Assembly: GCF_020537505.1 (NCBI RefSeq)
Contig: NZ_JAJBMO010000032.1
Span: 1-34,720 of the forward strand
From: Blautia glucerasea
Lineage (GTDB): Bacteria; Bacillota; Clostridia; Lachnospirales; Lachnospiraceae
Length of the DNA stretch: 34,720 nt
Reading direction: 5' to 3'
Shown: in pieces, positions 1-7,976 of the stretch
Position numbering within the stretch: position 1 is the first letter of the stretch
Layout of the letters: each line of letters begins with the position of its first letter
Made by a program: the position numbers and the translations under genes
Notes under the pieces: generated by a model
Database searches by the model: none
Seen by the model: only the letters and a program-made list of their open reading frames with translations
What the model was told of the DNA's origin: nothing

Positions 1-185
1 CACTAAAAGATATTCGTGAAGAACGGAATCTCATTCAAGCAGATTTGGCTGAAGCAATAGGTTCCTGCAGCCAGACTATAGGCCGCATCGAACGTGGAGA
101 ACGTAATCCCTCTCTTGAGATTGCAATCCGGCTGGCCCATTACCTGAAAGTGCCTGTAGAAGATATTTTTCAAGTTGAAGACTGA
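1..185 (+). CDS. XRE-family helix-turn-helix regulator (5' end outside window)
   Basis: The window opens inside this gene; 60 codons remain in frame up to TGA at 183-185. The translation begins LKDIREERNL, followed by a Cro/C1-type HTH: QADLAEAIGSCSQTIGRIER matches the helix2-turn-helix3 pattern, then NPSLEIAIRLAHYLKVPVEDIF, the usual C-terminal part of small XRE regulators of about 65-70 residues. Only a few N-terminal residues are probably missing. Family knowledge: such proteins are dimeric DNA-binding repressors. No target or partner is visible here. A hairpin follows 15 bases after the stop. Confidence 0.85.
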   Translation, partial: LKDIREERNLIQADLAEAIGSCSQTIGRIERGERNPSLEIAIRLAHYLKVPVEDIFQVED

Positions 186-199
186 AACACAACTGCCAG

Positions 200-233
200 A
201 AAACCGAGGAGTAAAATCCCCGGTTTTCCTTTT
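200..233. terminator. Rho-independent terminator between convergent genes
   Basis: Inverted repeat AAAACCGAGG / CCCCGGTTTT with an 8-base loop, followed by a T-rich stretch on the plus strand. It sits between the XRE gene (+) and the flavodoxin gene (-) and can serve the first; on the minus strand the flanking A/T makes bidirectional use possible. Confidence 0.7.
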
Positions 234-242
234 GCTCAAAAA

Positions 243-677
243 TCAGTGTAATCCTTTTACGAAGTCCGCTGCGTTTTTCATATCTTCTTCATTCGGATGG
301 TCTTTAGCAATACCTCCAACCAGTTTAAATGGTCCGAATGTGTCATACCCTTTACAGCCAAATTTTCCAACTACACTGGCATGTTTTTTATCCAAAATCT
401 GCTCTATGGATTTATAATTCGCACTTCCACCATAAGTACAGATCAGAAATATCTTTTTGTCGTCCGGTAGATTCTTCTCTGCAAATTCCAATATCGACTG
501 ATGAAACTTTGAAAAATAGATTCCTGATGCAAACCCAATCATATCATAACTGCTCAGGTCTGCATCTGGCTGTTTCACAGCATCAATCAAATCCACCTGA
601 CATTCTTCTGCGATCCTCTTTACTAATTTTTCTGTATTTCCATGATGCACAGATGCGTATACTATCGCTGTTCTCAT
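243..677 (-). CDS. Flavodoxin-domain protein
   Basis: A 144-residue protein with a flavodoxin-like fold. It starts MRTAIVYASVHHGNTEKLV, where the segment from YAS to TEKL is the FMN phosphate-binding loop. Further on YDMIGFASGIYFSKFH and FLICTYGG fit the isoalloxazine-contacting loops. Length is normal for a short-chain flavodoxin. Likely a cytosolic electron carrier or NAD(P)H-dependent reductase component; the partner is not evident. Its ATG overlaps the stop of the upstream yjbR-like gene by 4 bases, so the two are translationally coupled. Confidence 0.85.
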   Translation of the reverse strand: MRTAIVYASVHHGNTEKLVKRIAEECQVDLIDAVKQPDADLSSYDMIGFASGIYFSKFHQSILEFAEKNLPDDKKIFLICTYGGSANYKSIEQILDKKHASVVGKFGCKGYDTFGPFKLVGGIAKDHPNEEDMKNAADFVKGLH

Positions 678-1048
678 TTTTCTTCCTTTCTGTCTGCTCC
701 GTCAATCAGGTCATAGCTCATATCCAAAAAGTCCAATATCTTCGCTTCACTGACTGAACCATCCAGTAAAATCGTGATCCAGTGCTGTTTATTCATATGG
801 TATCCTGGTAAAAATCCATAAGTCTGAATAATCATGCTGGTCATTTCTGGATCGCACTTTACATCCATGATGTCAACCAAATCATTTCCCTCTAATCCCA
901 GTTTCGATTTTTCAACCGTCATGATCACTGCATACCATTTCCCATTTTTATGTCGAAGTACTGCACTGTCCGATAGTTTACTCCATAAATATTCCGGCAT
1001 TGTGCCATACTGTTTCTGCACATATTCAAAAATTTCTTCTTTCTTCAC
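674..1048 (-). CDS. MmcQ/YjbR family protein
   Basis: A 124-residue protein of the MmcQ/YjbR family (CyaY-like fold, often called DNA-binding). Visible signature elements are the N-terminal EEIFEYVQKQYGTMPEYLW, the central LRHKNGKWYAVIMTV, and GYHMNKQHWITILLDGSV, the conserved MNKxHW block. The biochemical role of the family is poorly defined. The gene is first of a two-gene unit with the flavodoxin (4-base overlap). No promoter was assigned; the sequence upstream is the oriT side of the mobile remnant, so whether the pair is cargo or chromosome is open. Confidence 0.85.
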   Translation of the reverse strand: MKKEEIFEYVQKQYGTMPEYLWSKLSDSAVLRHKNGKWYAVIMTVEKSKLGLEGNDLVDIMDVKCDPEMTSMIIQTYGFLPGYHMNKQHWITILLDGSVSEAKILDFLDMSYDLIDGADRKEEK

Positions 1049-1188
1049 AATCTATTCAACTCCTGATTTTTCTGATATCCTGCCCATAATCATACCACAT
1101 TTTCGTATCCCATACTACCTGCCAAATTCTTTTGCATTTTCCCGGTTCTCCTGACTTTAACTAATAGAGGGGTAAAACAGCAAGGACA

Positions 1189-1244
1189 GGAAGTGAGGAT
1201 ACACTTCCGGAAAATCCCAATTTAGGTTACCCTGCCCTAAATTG
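1189..1244 (+). other. oriT: Candidate origin of transfer (oriT)
   Basis: Two inverted repeats lie in the leader just before mobC: GGAAGTG / CACTTCC (1189-1208, 6-base loop) and CAATTTAGG / CCTAAATTG (1218-1244, 9-base loop TTACCCTGC). Position immediately upstream of mobC and a MobP-type relaxase gene, plus a loop resembling the IncP-type nic core (ATCCTG-like), supports an oriT. The exact nic position is inferred. The cis site looks intact although the relaxase gene is broken. Confidence 0.6.
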
Positions 1245-1299
1245 AAAAAGCACTGAAAGCAACGATACTACTGCCTCTCACAGAAAGGAGAAACTGCCA

Positions 1300-1623
1300 A
1301 TGGCTGAGAGAAAGAGAAACAAAGAAATCCATTTTTATGTTACCGAAGAAGAAAGGAAACTTATCCGCAGGAAGATGATAGAATCAAAGACCAAAAACAT
1401 GGGAGCTTATCTGCGTAAAATGGCAATCGACGGTTACATCGTCAACACCGACACTACTCCACTAAAGAAACAGTATGAGGAAATGCACAAGATTGGCGTA
1501 AATATCAATCAGATTGCGAAAAAAGTAAACAGCACCGGAGATCTGTATCCGGAAGAAATGCAAGAATTGAAAGAGATGGTGAAAGAATTATGGCGTATCT
1601 TAAGATCTTCCCCATTAAAGTAA
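1300..1623 (+). CDS. mobC: Mobilisation protein MobC (relaxosome accessory)
   Basis: A 107-residue, strongly basic protein: MAERKRNKEIHFYVTEEER, then a ribbon-helix-helix-like N-terminus, and the family segment GVNINQIAKKVNSTG near residues 67-80, typical of bacterial MobC. It would bind next to nic and help the relaxase open the duplex. The start is supported by GGAG nine bases upstream of ATG. Its last 34 bases overlap the relaxase start, the usual mobC-relaxase layout of Tn1549-like elements. The gene itself looks intact. Confidence 0.88.
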   Translation: MAERKRNKEIHFYVTEEERKLIRRKMIESKTKNMGAYLRKMAIDGYIVNTDTTPLKKQYEEMHKIGVNINQIAKKVNSTGDLYPEEMQELKEMVKELWRILRSSPLK

Positions 1624-1877
1624 CAGACAAAAAAGCTCTGGACTATATTACAAATCCAGATAAGACAGATGAAAAACTGTTAGTTTCCAGTTTTGGCTGT
1701 TCCCCGGAAACTGCAGATCTTGAATTTTCTATGACTAGAAAAATGGCAAAAAAGAATGGAATGGACAAAGGTGATAACCTGGCATTTCATCTGATCCAGT
1801 CATTTAAACCTGGAGAAGTTGATGCAGAAACTGCTCACCGGCTTGGGCAGCAATTTGCAGATGAAGCCTTCCCCTGA
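1590..1877 (+). pseudogene. MobP relaxase, truncated N-terminal fragment
   Basis: Starts MAYLKIFPIKVTDKKALDYI and contains LVSSFGCSPETADLEF and NLAFHLIQSFKPGEVDAETA, the N-terminal signature of the relaxase/mobilisation nuclease found in Tn1549-type elements (tyrosine within the first motif region). Homology ends after QQFADE at about 1865; three unrelated codons and a stop follow. Full-length relatives are some 400-500 residues and carry the HxH metal motif soon after this point, so the fragment cannot be a working nuclease. At the break the sequence becomes the antisense of the FAD oxidoreductase gene, which marks a recombination joint. Confidence 0.88.
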
Positions 1878-2705
1878 AGTAGTAATATTACATCCTGCAA
1901 AATCACCAACCCCATAACAATTCTCTGGTAAAAATGATGTCATGTTTACATTTCCACAAAATGCGCCATGTGGTTTATTGATATATTCATATCCAAAAAA
2001 TTCAGGAAAAAGGTATTGGTTCGCTTTTTCATAAAACAGTTCTTGTGGCTTTTTTTCAGGTAAATGTTGAAACCAAATACCAATATTCCACACATCGCCT
2101 CCAATAGGTATTGCCCAAAAGTAATCATTTTTCAAATTATCTAAATACCAAAAATATATCGTCTTTTTATTAATTTTTCCCGTCCCCCGAATATGAGCTG
2201 ATATGCCGAAGCTTTGTTCTGAGAGAACTATACGACTGTCCTTAGAGACAAAACCACGGGCTCCCGTAGCAAACACAAGTTTTTTTCCACAATAGTTGTT
2301 TACATTGAATACATCTCCTAAATTCGAAAAAGATTGTACTCTTTCACCATATTCAACTTGTACGCCTTCATTTGTTGCACATTCTGTAAGCCAATTATCA
2401 AGTAGTAATCGCTTACAGCCAATCCCATATTCACCACAGTGGTGACTATGCGTTATAAAGTTCTTATCCCACAGTTGAATAAGATGCTCTATCTTTTGTG
2501 CACCATTATCTATTAAATAATCTGTGCTAATTCCAATCTGATTTAATAGACTAATGGCTGACCAAGTTAAGTAGCCACCGCATGTTTTTTCGCCTCTTTC
2601 TTTCTGAGCCTCCAACATCAAACACTTCATTCCTTGCTTCTGCAAACAATATGCAGCTACTGAACCTGCAGGCCCACTTCCAATTATTATATAGTCGTAG
2701 ATCAT
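1866..2705 (-). pseudogene. FAD-dependent oxidoreductase (geranylgeranyl-reductase-like), 3'-truncated
   Basis: N-terminus MIYDYIIIGSGPAGSVAAYC is a classic Rossmann GxGxxG FAD motif. CGGYLTW near residue 43 and GVGDFAGCNITTSGEG near 275 match the geranylgeranyl reductase/halogenase-like flavoprotein group (GD motif contacting FAD). After GEG the reading frame enters antisense relaxase sequence, so the C-terminal third (usually about 80-120 more residues) is missing. Likely non-functional. It follows, in the same direction, the broken gene at 2710-3290; the pair may come from a biosynthetic cargo operon. Family level is confident, substrate is unknown. Confidence 0.8.
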
Positions 2706-2709
2706 AGTA

Positions 2710-3290
2710 TTATTTACACCTTTTCGGTTTTAAATATAAATTAAAGGAGTACCCTTTTTTTAGTTCATAGCAAATGCCAATTCCATAAAGATACATTGAT
2801 TTAAGGCTACCAACACATTTGTCAACCTCTCTCAAGCGCTCAACAAAATTTGCATTCAATCCCTGTAGCATTAAGAGTTCCTCTATTTTTTTTAATACAT
2901 TTTCGTTTACGTTTTTTATATATATTTTGTATTTCCCTCTGATGTTCCCCATATCTTGAGAAAAGAAATCGCAACCAATCATCCATAAATGAGCGTTTCC
3001 AGCTAAAACATATTCCTCTATAATTGCTCTTATTCGTCGAAATATTAATTCCAACAAAATCAACACTACCTTCATTGCCTGGTTTTAAGTGTTCCGCACA
3101 GAATGAAGCCCATTGATTTTTAAACGCAAACATATCAGTGCGATAATAACAACTCATCGTACATAACGGGATTGAATCATTTTCAACGTAATAATCAACC
3201 AATTTATTCAATTCTTCAATCAACACCGGAACATATTTCGAAGCATCCCAATCTACTCCGATTGAAAGTGTAGCATCACACTTAAAACCT
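2710..3290 (-). pseudogene. Unrecognised gene remnant, 5'-truncated and frameshifted
   Basis: Two overlapping minus-strand frames together read as one protein. The first runs from the joint near 3290 (LLGFKCDATLSIGVDWDA...) to SVDFVGINIS; the second continues as AIIEEYVLAGNAHLWMIGCD to the end YSFNLYLKPKRCK. The switch lies near 3020-3040. The original start is lost at the VirD4 joint. I do not recognise the family with confidence. Alternating strand-like segments (KYKIYIKNV, YSFNLYLKPK) and the neighbouring terpenoid-type flavoprotein would be compatible with an ABBA-fold prenyltransferase, but this is a weak guess. Confidence 0.5.
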
Positions 3291-3569
3291 AACAGCTGCT
3301 ACAATTCCTGTCAGCATATCACACCAGTTAAAACTTGGCTGCAATCCGGTAAGAATCCTGTCTGCATGTTCCATCGCATATAATAGCTTATTCCCTATAT
3401 CTTCTCCCGGACTGTTTCTATAAAGAAATGATGCCCGATTTGTATAAAAAGCAGTTAAGATATATGGGATATTGGTAAGAACCAGTTTCTTTTTATCCAG
3501 GGCGGACAGCCTGACCCTGATCTTATTCTTCCATTTTTGCATCAGATTTTTGCCGCTTTTCTTTTTCAT
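3282..3569 (-). pseudogene. VirD4/TcpA-like coupling protein, N-terminal fragment
   Basis: MKKKSGKNLMQKWKNKIR and KLVLTNIPYILTAFYTNRAS match the N-terminus of the VirD4-like conjugal transfer ATPases of Tn1549/CTn elements, including the first membrane-proximal stretch and the start of the second segment (NWCDMLTGIVAAV). Homology stops at about 3290, before Walker A, where the foreign fragment begins; full-length relatives have about 600 residues. The start overlaps the pcfB stop by 4 bases (ATGA), the standard arrangement. No ATPase domain remains, so the element cannot couple DNA to a mating channel by itself. Confidence 0.82.
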
Positions 3570-4057
3570 CGACTCTGCTCCTGATGCCGGTTCTTTACTT
3601 TGTCCTTCGTCTTCTTTGGCATCATTGCCCGGTAAGCTGCAAGACGCTTATGAATGGAAGGCTTATTCGCTTTTTGAATCTGTTTCTGGGAAAACTCACG
3701 GAAAGCAGCATTGAGGGCATCCTGATCACGTCCCTTGAAAAATACCAGATAAACCGGAGGATCTTTGCTCTTGTCTTTTTTCAGAGCATAATTGATCCCG
3801 TATTTTCTGGCATACCGTTCAAAGGACTTGATATTTTTGTCCGTGATCTCGATATTGACCATCCCGGCATTCTGTTTTGCCAGCTCTTTTACCGTGACCT
3901 TTCCCTGTTTCGGCTGATTTTTCTGTGCTTTCTTCTCTACTGATTTCTGCTTCTGATGACGCAGATACGCAACAAGAACCTTTTTCAACAGATCTGCTGT
4001 AATCTTAGTTGCTCGAATACAGAACGTGACCGTTTTCTGAGTTACCTCTTCCTGCAT
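3566..4057 (-). CDS. PcfB-family conjugation protein (DUF3801)
   Basis: A 163-residue basic protein beginning MQEEVTQKTVTFCIRATKIT, then VEITDKNIKSFERYARKYGI and DQDALNAAFREFS, the recognisable PcfB/DUF3801 core. PcfB of pCF10 is a relaxosome accessory that docks the relaxase-DNA complex to the coupling protein. The basic tail (KPSIHKRLAAYRAM) is usual. Appears intact. It directly precedes the broken VirD4 gene with a 4-base overlap and is the last complete gene of the long minus-strand operon. Confidence 0.85.
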   Translation of the reverse strand: MQEEVTQKTVTFCIRATKITADLLKKVLVAYLRHQKQKSVEKKAQKNQPKQGKVTVKELAKQNAGMVNIEITDKNIKSFERYARKYGINYALKKDKSKDPPVYLVFFKGRDQDALNAAFREFSQKQIQKANKPSIHKRLAAYRAMMPKKTKDKVKNRHQEQSR

Positions 4058-4139
4058 GACTTTTCCCTCCTTTCAGCGATTCAACTGCTGTCCAGATCTG
4101 TAATCATGGCAATCACCCCCTTTAATGAAAAAAGACAGA

Positions 4140-4937
4140 TTAACCGGTAATCAGGTTCTGCACCTGTACGAGTTTTTCTGTCCCTTCTTCTTTTCTCTTA
4201 TCTTCTCCACCACAATAGATGGGAACACACATTTCAAGTATTCTACTGTAAATACGCTGATGGGCAGTATCCAAATCTTTGGATTTCATTTCATTCAGTC
4301 CCAGATTCGTTGTTACGATCAGCGGAAGCATTTTACAATAGCGGCTGTCTATCACATTATAGACCTGCTCCAAAGCAAACTCAGAATTTCGTTCTATTCC
4401 TAAATCATCAATAATCAGCAGCGGATAATCCACAAGATTTTGTATAATCTGGTTCTTATCTGCCTGATAGCTGGTCATTTCATTTAAAATCCTGGAAAAA
4501 TTCGTCATCATGACACGTTCTCCCTGTTCCAAAAGTGCATTTGCAATACAGCCTGCAAAGAAACTTTTCCCAGTTCCAACTGGTCCCATCAAAAGCAATC
4601 CTACATTTTTTCTCTTCATATCTGTCCAGTTTTCTACATACTGCCTGGCAATTAGTATCTTCTGATTGCTTCCATTGTCATTTTCAAATTTCCATTCCCA
4701 AAATCTTCTTTCCCGAAGTCCGATGGATTTTCTCTGATAAAGCTGCCGCTGTGCTTCTTCCCGCTGCATCTTCTCATCAAGTTCCTGTCTGGCTTTTACC
4801 TCGCATTCACACAAACAGGACACTACATGCTCAAATCCCATCAGACTAACTTTCATCTGTTTTCTTTTTCCACAGATACCACAATGAAGACATCCCTCTT
4901 CATCCAGATAATCTGCTGTTACTTTATTTTCCATCAC
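4140..4937 (-). CDS. DnaC/IstB-like AAA+ ATP-binding protein
   Basis: A 265-residue AAA+ protein. The N-terminus carries paired cysteines (CLHCGICGKRK, CLCECE) that probably bind zinc. Walker A is GPVGTGKS near residues 118-125, Walker B LLIIDDLGIE near 172-181, sensor-1 TTNLG near 210. This is the helicase-loader type seen next to RepA_N initiators in Tn1549-like elements. Start overlaps the repA stop by 4 bases. Expected role: loading the replicative helicase at the element's own origin. Confidence 0.88.
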   Translation of the reverse strand: MMENKVTADYLDEEGCLHCGICGKRKQMKVSLMGFEHVVSCLCECEVKARQELDEKMQREEAQRQLYQRKSIGLRERRFWEWKFENDNGSNQKILIARQYVENWTDMKRKNVGLLLMGPVGTGKSFFAGCIANALLEQGERVMMTNFSRILNEMTSYQADKNQIIQNLVDYPLLIIDDLGIERNSEFALEQVYNVIDSRYCKMLPLIVTTNLGLNEMKSKDLDTAHQRIYSRILEMCVPIYCGGEDKRKEEGTEKLVQVQNLITG

Positions 4938-5752
4938 AGGCTTTCTCCTTCCTGAAATTCATATTTATCCATTCCTGCCCTGGCTCCATCTCGTTCTGAC
5001 CAAAGACAGATTGTTGCAAAATGATTCTGATACTCTTTTCCACTGGATTTCATATAAACAGAAAGATGATCTATCCGTTTCTGGTAATCCCATGGAAATA
5101 GCGTCATCAACTCCTGCAGTTCTGCTTCCGACAGAACAACATTTTTAAATCTCCCATTTAGACTGAATTTTTCTTCCAAAGCGGGAGTATTGCCCTTACT
5201 CTTATCAGTATGATTCTTTTCAGTCTTATTTATCTTAGTATTACTTCCATCCAGATTCTTGCAGTCCGGACTTCTATTTTTTTGCGTTCCGGACTTCCAG
5301 TTTCTTGCAATCCGGATTTCCAATTCCTTGCAATCTGGATTTCCAGTTTCTGGCGTTCCAGAAGCAAAGTATCTTACGGGCTTTCCTCTGCTCCGTTTCA
5401 CAAAATTTTTCACATATATGACAGAAGGACGATTATTCCCCTGCCGATACCGTTCGATCAATCCAATCCCATGCACACTGTCAAGCTCATAAAGAAGCTT
5501 TGTCACTGTCGTATGCGACATTCGCAACAGCTCCTGCAATTCTGCAATCGTGTAAATAATATAGACATAACCATCACCGTCAATCCAGCCATTTTTCTTG
5601 GATAGGCTGATTCGATCAAGCAGAATTCCGTAAAGGAGTTTTGCGTCTGTGGACAGGCTTGCAAACTCTTTTTCTGTGAACAGAGCTTTTGGTATCCGAA
5701 AGAAAGAAAACTGGTCAGATTCTTCTGCTCTGAAATATTCAAAATCTGCCAT
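4934..5752 (-). CDS. RepA_N-family replication initiator, second copy
   Basis: A 272-residue protein. The N-terminal RepA_N domain (DQFSFFRIPKALFTEKEFAS, LSTDAKLLYGILLDRISLS, GYVYIIYTIAELQELLRMS) is a winged-helix DNA-binding module. The middle (about residues 130-185) is low-complexity and coincides with 23-bp DNA repeats. The C-terminal domain (LNGRFKNVVLSEAELQELM...IDHLSVYMKSSGKEY) resembles DUF6017, which recruits the helicase loader in this family. It lies 9 bases downstream of a paralogous repA and overlaps the DnaC-like gene. RepA_N proteins drive theta replication of plasmids and some ICEs. Confidence 0.85.
   Translation of the reverse strand: MADFEYFRAEESDQFSFFRIPKALFTEKEFASLSTDAKLLYGILLDRISLSKKNGWIDGDGYVYIIYTIAELQELLRMSHTTVTKLLYELDSVHGIGLIERYRQGNNRPSVIYVKNFVKRSRGKPVRYFASGTPETGNPDCKELEIRIARNWKSGTQKNRSPDCKNLDGSNTKINKTEKNHTDKSKGNTPALEEKFSLNGRFKNVVLSEAELQELMTLFPWDYQKRIDHLSVYMKSSGKEYQNHFATICLWSERDGARAGMDKYEFQEGESL
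5259..5364 (+). repeat. 23-bp direct repeats (candidate replication iterons) inside repA
   Basis: Four head-to-tail 23-bp units start at 5259, 5282, 5305 and 5328, each beginning TTGC and carrying TCCGGA/TCTGGA then TTCC; a partial fifth unit starts at 5351. A period of 23 is not a multiple of three, so consecutive units are read in different frames: the repetition is conserved at DNA level, not protein level. RepA_N plasmids are known to keep their origin iterons inside rep, which makes this the best origin candidate. Confidence 0.7.
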
Positions 5753-5761
5753 AATATTTTC

Positions 5762-6640
5762 CTACTCTTCTACATCAAAATCACAATTTGCAGCACTGCC
5801 TGTACCATGACATAATTCATCAAGCACATAATTGAATGCATTCATCGCTTCTTCCAAATAGATTTTCCTAGCCTCTTTATCACACGCATACATATCGGCA
5901 ATAAATCCTTCATCATTTCCTATTGCGTGTACCAGAGTCTCCAGAACTTTCATAAATTTCTTTTTTGAACACTTTTTATTCTGCCTGTTCACATATTGCT
6001 GAATATCCAGTACTCTATCAGCATTTTCCTCATTCTCTTCAAGAATTCCAAACGCCAGATCCATGCCAAATTCATAGCCATCACAGGAAATCTGATCAAC
6101 ATCAAGCTGTCCCAGCTCATCTCGATAATTTCTTTCTTCCATTGAAGTCAGTGGTGTCTCATATTCATCCAGATATCCCATATCTGCAATTGTTTCCAGA
6201 ATATCTCTGGATGCTGCCACCATCTTGTCCATAATGATTTCTCTTTCTTCCATCGGCATATTTGCCATAATGCAGTCTAATGTCATCATTGATTCTTCCT
6301 CCATCTCATTTTCATAAATATCGTTGATATAAAAGTGGTTTGCCTTTCCATTGTTCGGAATGATGCGCACCAGATTTCCAATCTCCACCAGTTCCTGTAC
6401 TGCCTGATCTACCCCATATCTGGTTGTATTCAGGTCTTTCTTCATTTCACTTTTTGGATAGATTACATACAAATCCCCCTTACCATCTACCCAACTATTC
6501 TGCACCGCAAATTTCAAACGATCCAGAAATAAGCTGTATAAAATCTTTGCTGTATTTGACAGATTTTTGTATTTTTCCATCTGGAACAGCACCTTCGGCA
6601 CCTGCAGACAATCTACCGGCATATACTCCATCTTATTCAT
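5762..6640 (-). CDS. RepA_N-domain protein, first copy
   Basis: A 292-residue protein whose first about 110 residues are a RepA_N domain (YMPVDCLQVPKVLFQMEKYK, LSNTAKILYSLFLDRLKFA, DLYVIYPKSEMKKDLNTTRY). The remainder is acidic and glutamate/methionine-rich (NEMEEESMMTLDCIMANMPM, GMDLAFGILEENEENADRV) and differs from the DUF6017 tail of the neighbour, so it is probably not a duplicate initiator but an accessory or regulatory paralogue. Starts 8 bases inside the preceding gene's end. Paired RepA_N genes are common in Tn1549-like maintenance modules. Confidence 0.75.
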   Translation of the reverse strand: MNKMEYMPVDCLQVPKVLFQMEKYKNLSNTAKILYSLFLDRLKFAVQNSWVDGKGDLYVIYPKSEMKKDLNTTRYGVDQAVQELVEIGNLVRIIPNNGKANHFYINDIYENEMEEESMMTLDCIMANMPMEEREIIMDKMVAASRDILETIADMGYLDEYETPLTSMEERNYRDELGQLDVDQISCDGYEFGMDLAFGILEENEENADRVLDIQQYVNRQNKKCSKKKFMKVLETLVHAIGNDEGFIADMYACDKEARKIYLEEAMNAFNYVLDELCHGTGSAANCDFDVEE

Positions 6641-7025
6641 TGATTGTTTCCTCCTTCTGTTTGTACAGCACTTCGGCTGAATTAATATTGATTTCCAACA
6701 TCCCTACAAATACCTGATAGTACAGAAGGCATATCTGTTCATCCTCTCTTGCCAGATACAATCCTTCCAGTTCATTGGACGGATGTTTCATTCCATATAC
6801 TGCCTGACAGATATCATGAATTTTCTCACATTCCACACTTCTAAGATGCATCTCCAAGGTGTGGTTAAATCTCTGCCAGTCCTCCAGTTTCTGATTTACT
6901 GACATCATGCATTGGAACAGTTCCGCTGCTTCACATGCTGCTGACAGCACTACATTTTTGTAATTGATACTTCCATCGGCATTTTTCATATGCCCTACCA
7001 TATACGCCTGATCTACTGAAACCAT
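6633..7025 (-). CDS. Conserved ICE protein of unknown function
   Basis: A 130-residue, mostly helical protein without a family I can name (MVSVDQAYMVGHMKNADGSI..., SAACEAAELFQCMMSVNQKL). No signal peptide or membrane segment. It lies between ssb and the first repA, 13 bases after ssb and overlapping repA by 8 bases, so it is co-translated with the replication genes and probably serves element maintenance. Function not assigned. Confidence 0.75.
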   Translation of the reverse strand: MVSVDQAYMVGHMKNADGSINYKNVVLSAACEAAELFQCMMSVNQKLEDWQRFNHTLEMHLRSVECEKIHDICQAVYGMKHPSNELEGLYLAREDEQICLLYYQVFVGMLEININSAEVLYKQKEETINE

Positions 7026-7038
7026 CTTTTATCCTCCT

Positions 7039-7437
7039 CTATCTAAACGGCATTTCTTCTTCCATGCCCTCTGGAATCTCTAAGAACCCTTCCGCATCTT
7101 CTGGAAACGGTGGTCTGTCAACCATTTTTGCACCTGCGAATTCAATCCGGTTTGCATACACTTCGGTAGTATAAATCTTTTTCCCGGTATCCTTATCTTC
7201 ATAATTACCTGTGACAATCTCGCCTTCCACCATGACCTTCGTGCCCTGCATCAGATAATCTCTGGCAAATTCTGCTTTCTTTGCAAAAGCTTTTACCGGA
7301 ATGAAACTGACTTCATCGGAATAATTTCTTCTGACTGCCAGAACAAACTTGGCAATTTTATGAAGTCCTTTTTCATTCTCCACTTCGTTGTATCCGGGAT
7401 TTCTTACCAATCGACCGGAAATAACTGTTGTATTCAT
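7039..7437 (-). CDS. ssb: Single-stranded DNA-binding protein (element-encoded)
   Basis: A 132-residue OB-fold SSB: MNTTVISGRLVRNPGYNEVE, KFVLAVRRNYSDEVSFIPVK, GTKVMVEGEIVTGNYEDKDT, YANRIEFAGAK. The acidic tail ends EEEMPFR rather than the canonical DDDIPF, but keeps acidic residues followed by PF, so partner docking is plausible. Shorter than chromosomal SSB, as usual on conjugative elements, where it protects transferred or replicating single strands. Located in the maintenance operon. Confidence 0.9.
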   Translation of the reverse strand: MNTTVISGRLVRNPGYNEVENEKGLHKIAKFVLAVRRNYSDEVSFIPVKAFAKKAEFARDYLMQGTKVMVEGEIVTGNYEDKDTGKKIYTTEVYANRIEFAGAKMVDRPPFPEDAEGFLEIPEGMEEEMPFR

Positions 7438-7450
7438 TGGCTTAACCCTC

Positions 7451-7849
7451 CTATGCTTTCATTGATTTGTAACAAATACCGATACATGGTCCACATTTTC
7501 CATAGGCACATCCGTAACATTCATCTTTTTCCAACTCTTCCTGCTTCATTTCATCGGCAAACATTCCTAACAGCGTTGTGTAAATCTTTTTCATTGCCAG
7601 GAACTTCTCTTCTGCTTTTTCCATCTTCTCTTTGTAAAATGGGATCAGTCCACGAAGAACTGGATGGAAACGCTCATTTTCATCATCCCAGGCACAATTT
7701 TTCATCATGCATCGTGGTTGTTTCTCATAGCTTCCCAGATAATATGGGCAGAACGTACAACCTCTTTCTTTGATAATCTCAACCGGAATCACTGGCATCT
7801 GGTTTTTGATTTCTTTTGTTACATGCTTACTTTCAATTCGCTCTCTCAT
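7451..7849 (-). CDS. Cysteine-rich conserved ICE protein
   Basis: A 132-residue protein starting MRERIESKHV; this start is chosen because GGAGG lies 8 bases upstream, whereas the longer frame would need TTG without an SD. Cysteine clusters CTFCPYY, CMMKNC and the tail CYGCAYGKCGPCIGICY suggest zinc or iron-sulfur binding. Not a family I can name; similar small Cys-rich proteins accompany ssb in Tn1549-like elements. It begins about 65 bases after a strong terminator, so it may open a separate transcription unit, though no clear promoter was found. Confidence 0.75.
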   Translation of the reverse strand: MRERIESKHVTKEIKNQMPVIPVEIIKERGCTFCPYYLGSYEKQPRCMMKNCAWDDENERFHPVLRGLIPFYKEKMEKAEEKFLAMKKIYTTLLGMFADEMKQEELEKDECYGCAYGKCGPCIGICYKSMKA

Positions 7850-7913
7850 AATGGAATCCTCCAAAATTTATATTTGCAAAAGGGATTTACCCTGAATTGC
7901 CTGTTTTTAGGCA

Positions 7914-7962
7914 CAAAAAAAGAGGCAGACTTACGATTTTTGTTTTCGCAAGCCTGCCTCTT
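7914..7962 (-). terminator. Rho-independent terminator after the par/membrane-protein unit
   Basis: In minus-strand sense, GAGGCAGGCTTGCG pairs with CGTAAGTCTGCCTC (two mismatches) across an 11-base loop and is followed by seven T residues. It lies 15 bases beyond the stop of the membrane-protein gene and divides the par segment from the ssb-rep segment. Confidence 0.85.
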
Positions 7963-7976
7963 ATCAAACTAATTTT

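Noticed and set aside
1590..1877. A complete small relaxase
   Set aside because: Relaxase homology ends abruptly at a joint and the HxH metal motif is missing, so it is a truncated gene.
4058..4139. A regulatory site between the DnaC-like and pcfB genes
   Set aside because: Only an SD and ordinary spacer sequence are visible; nothing distinctive.
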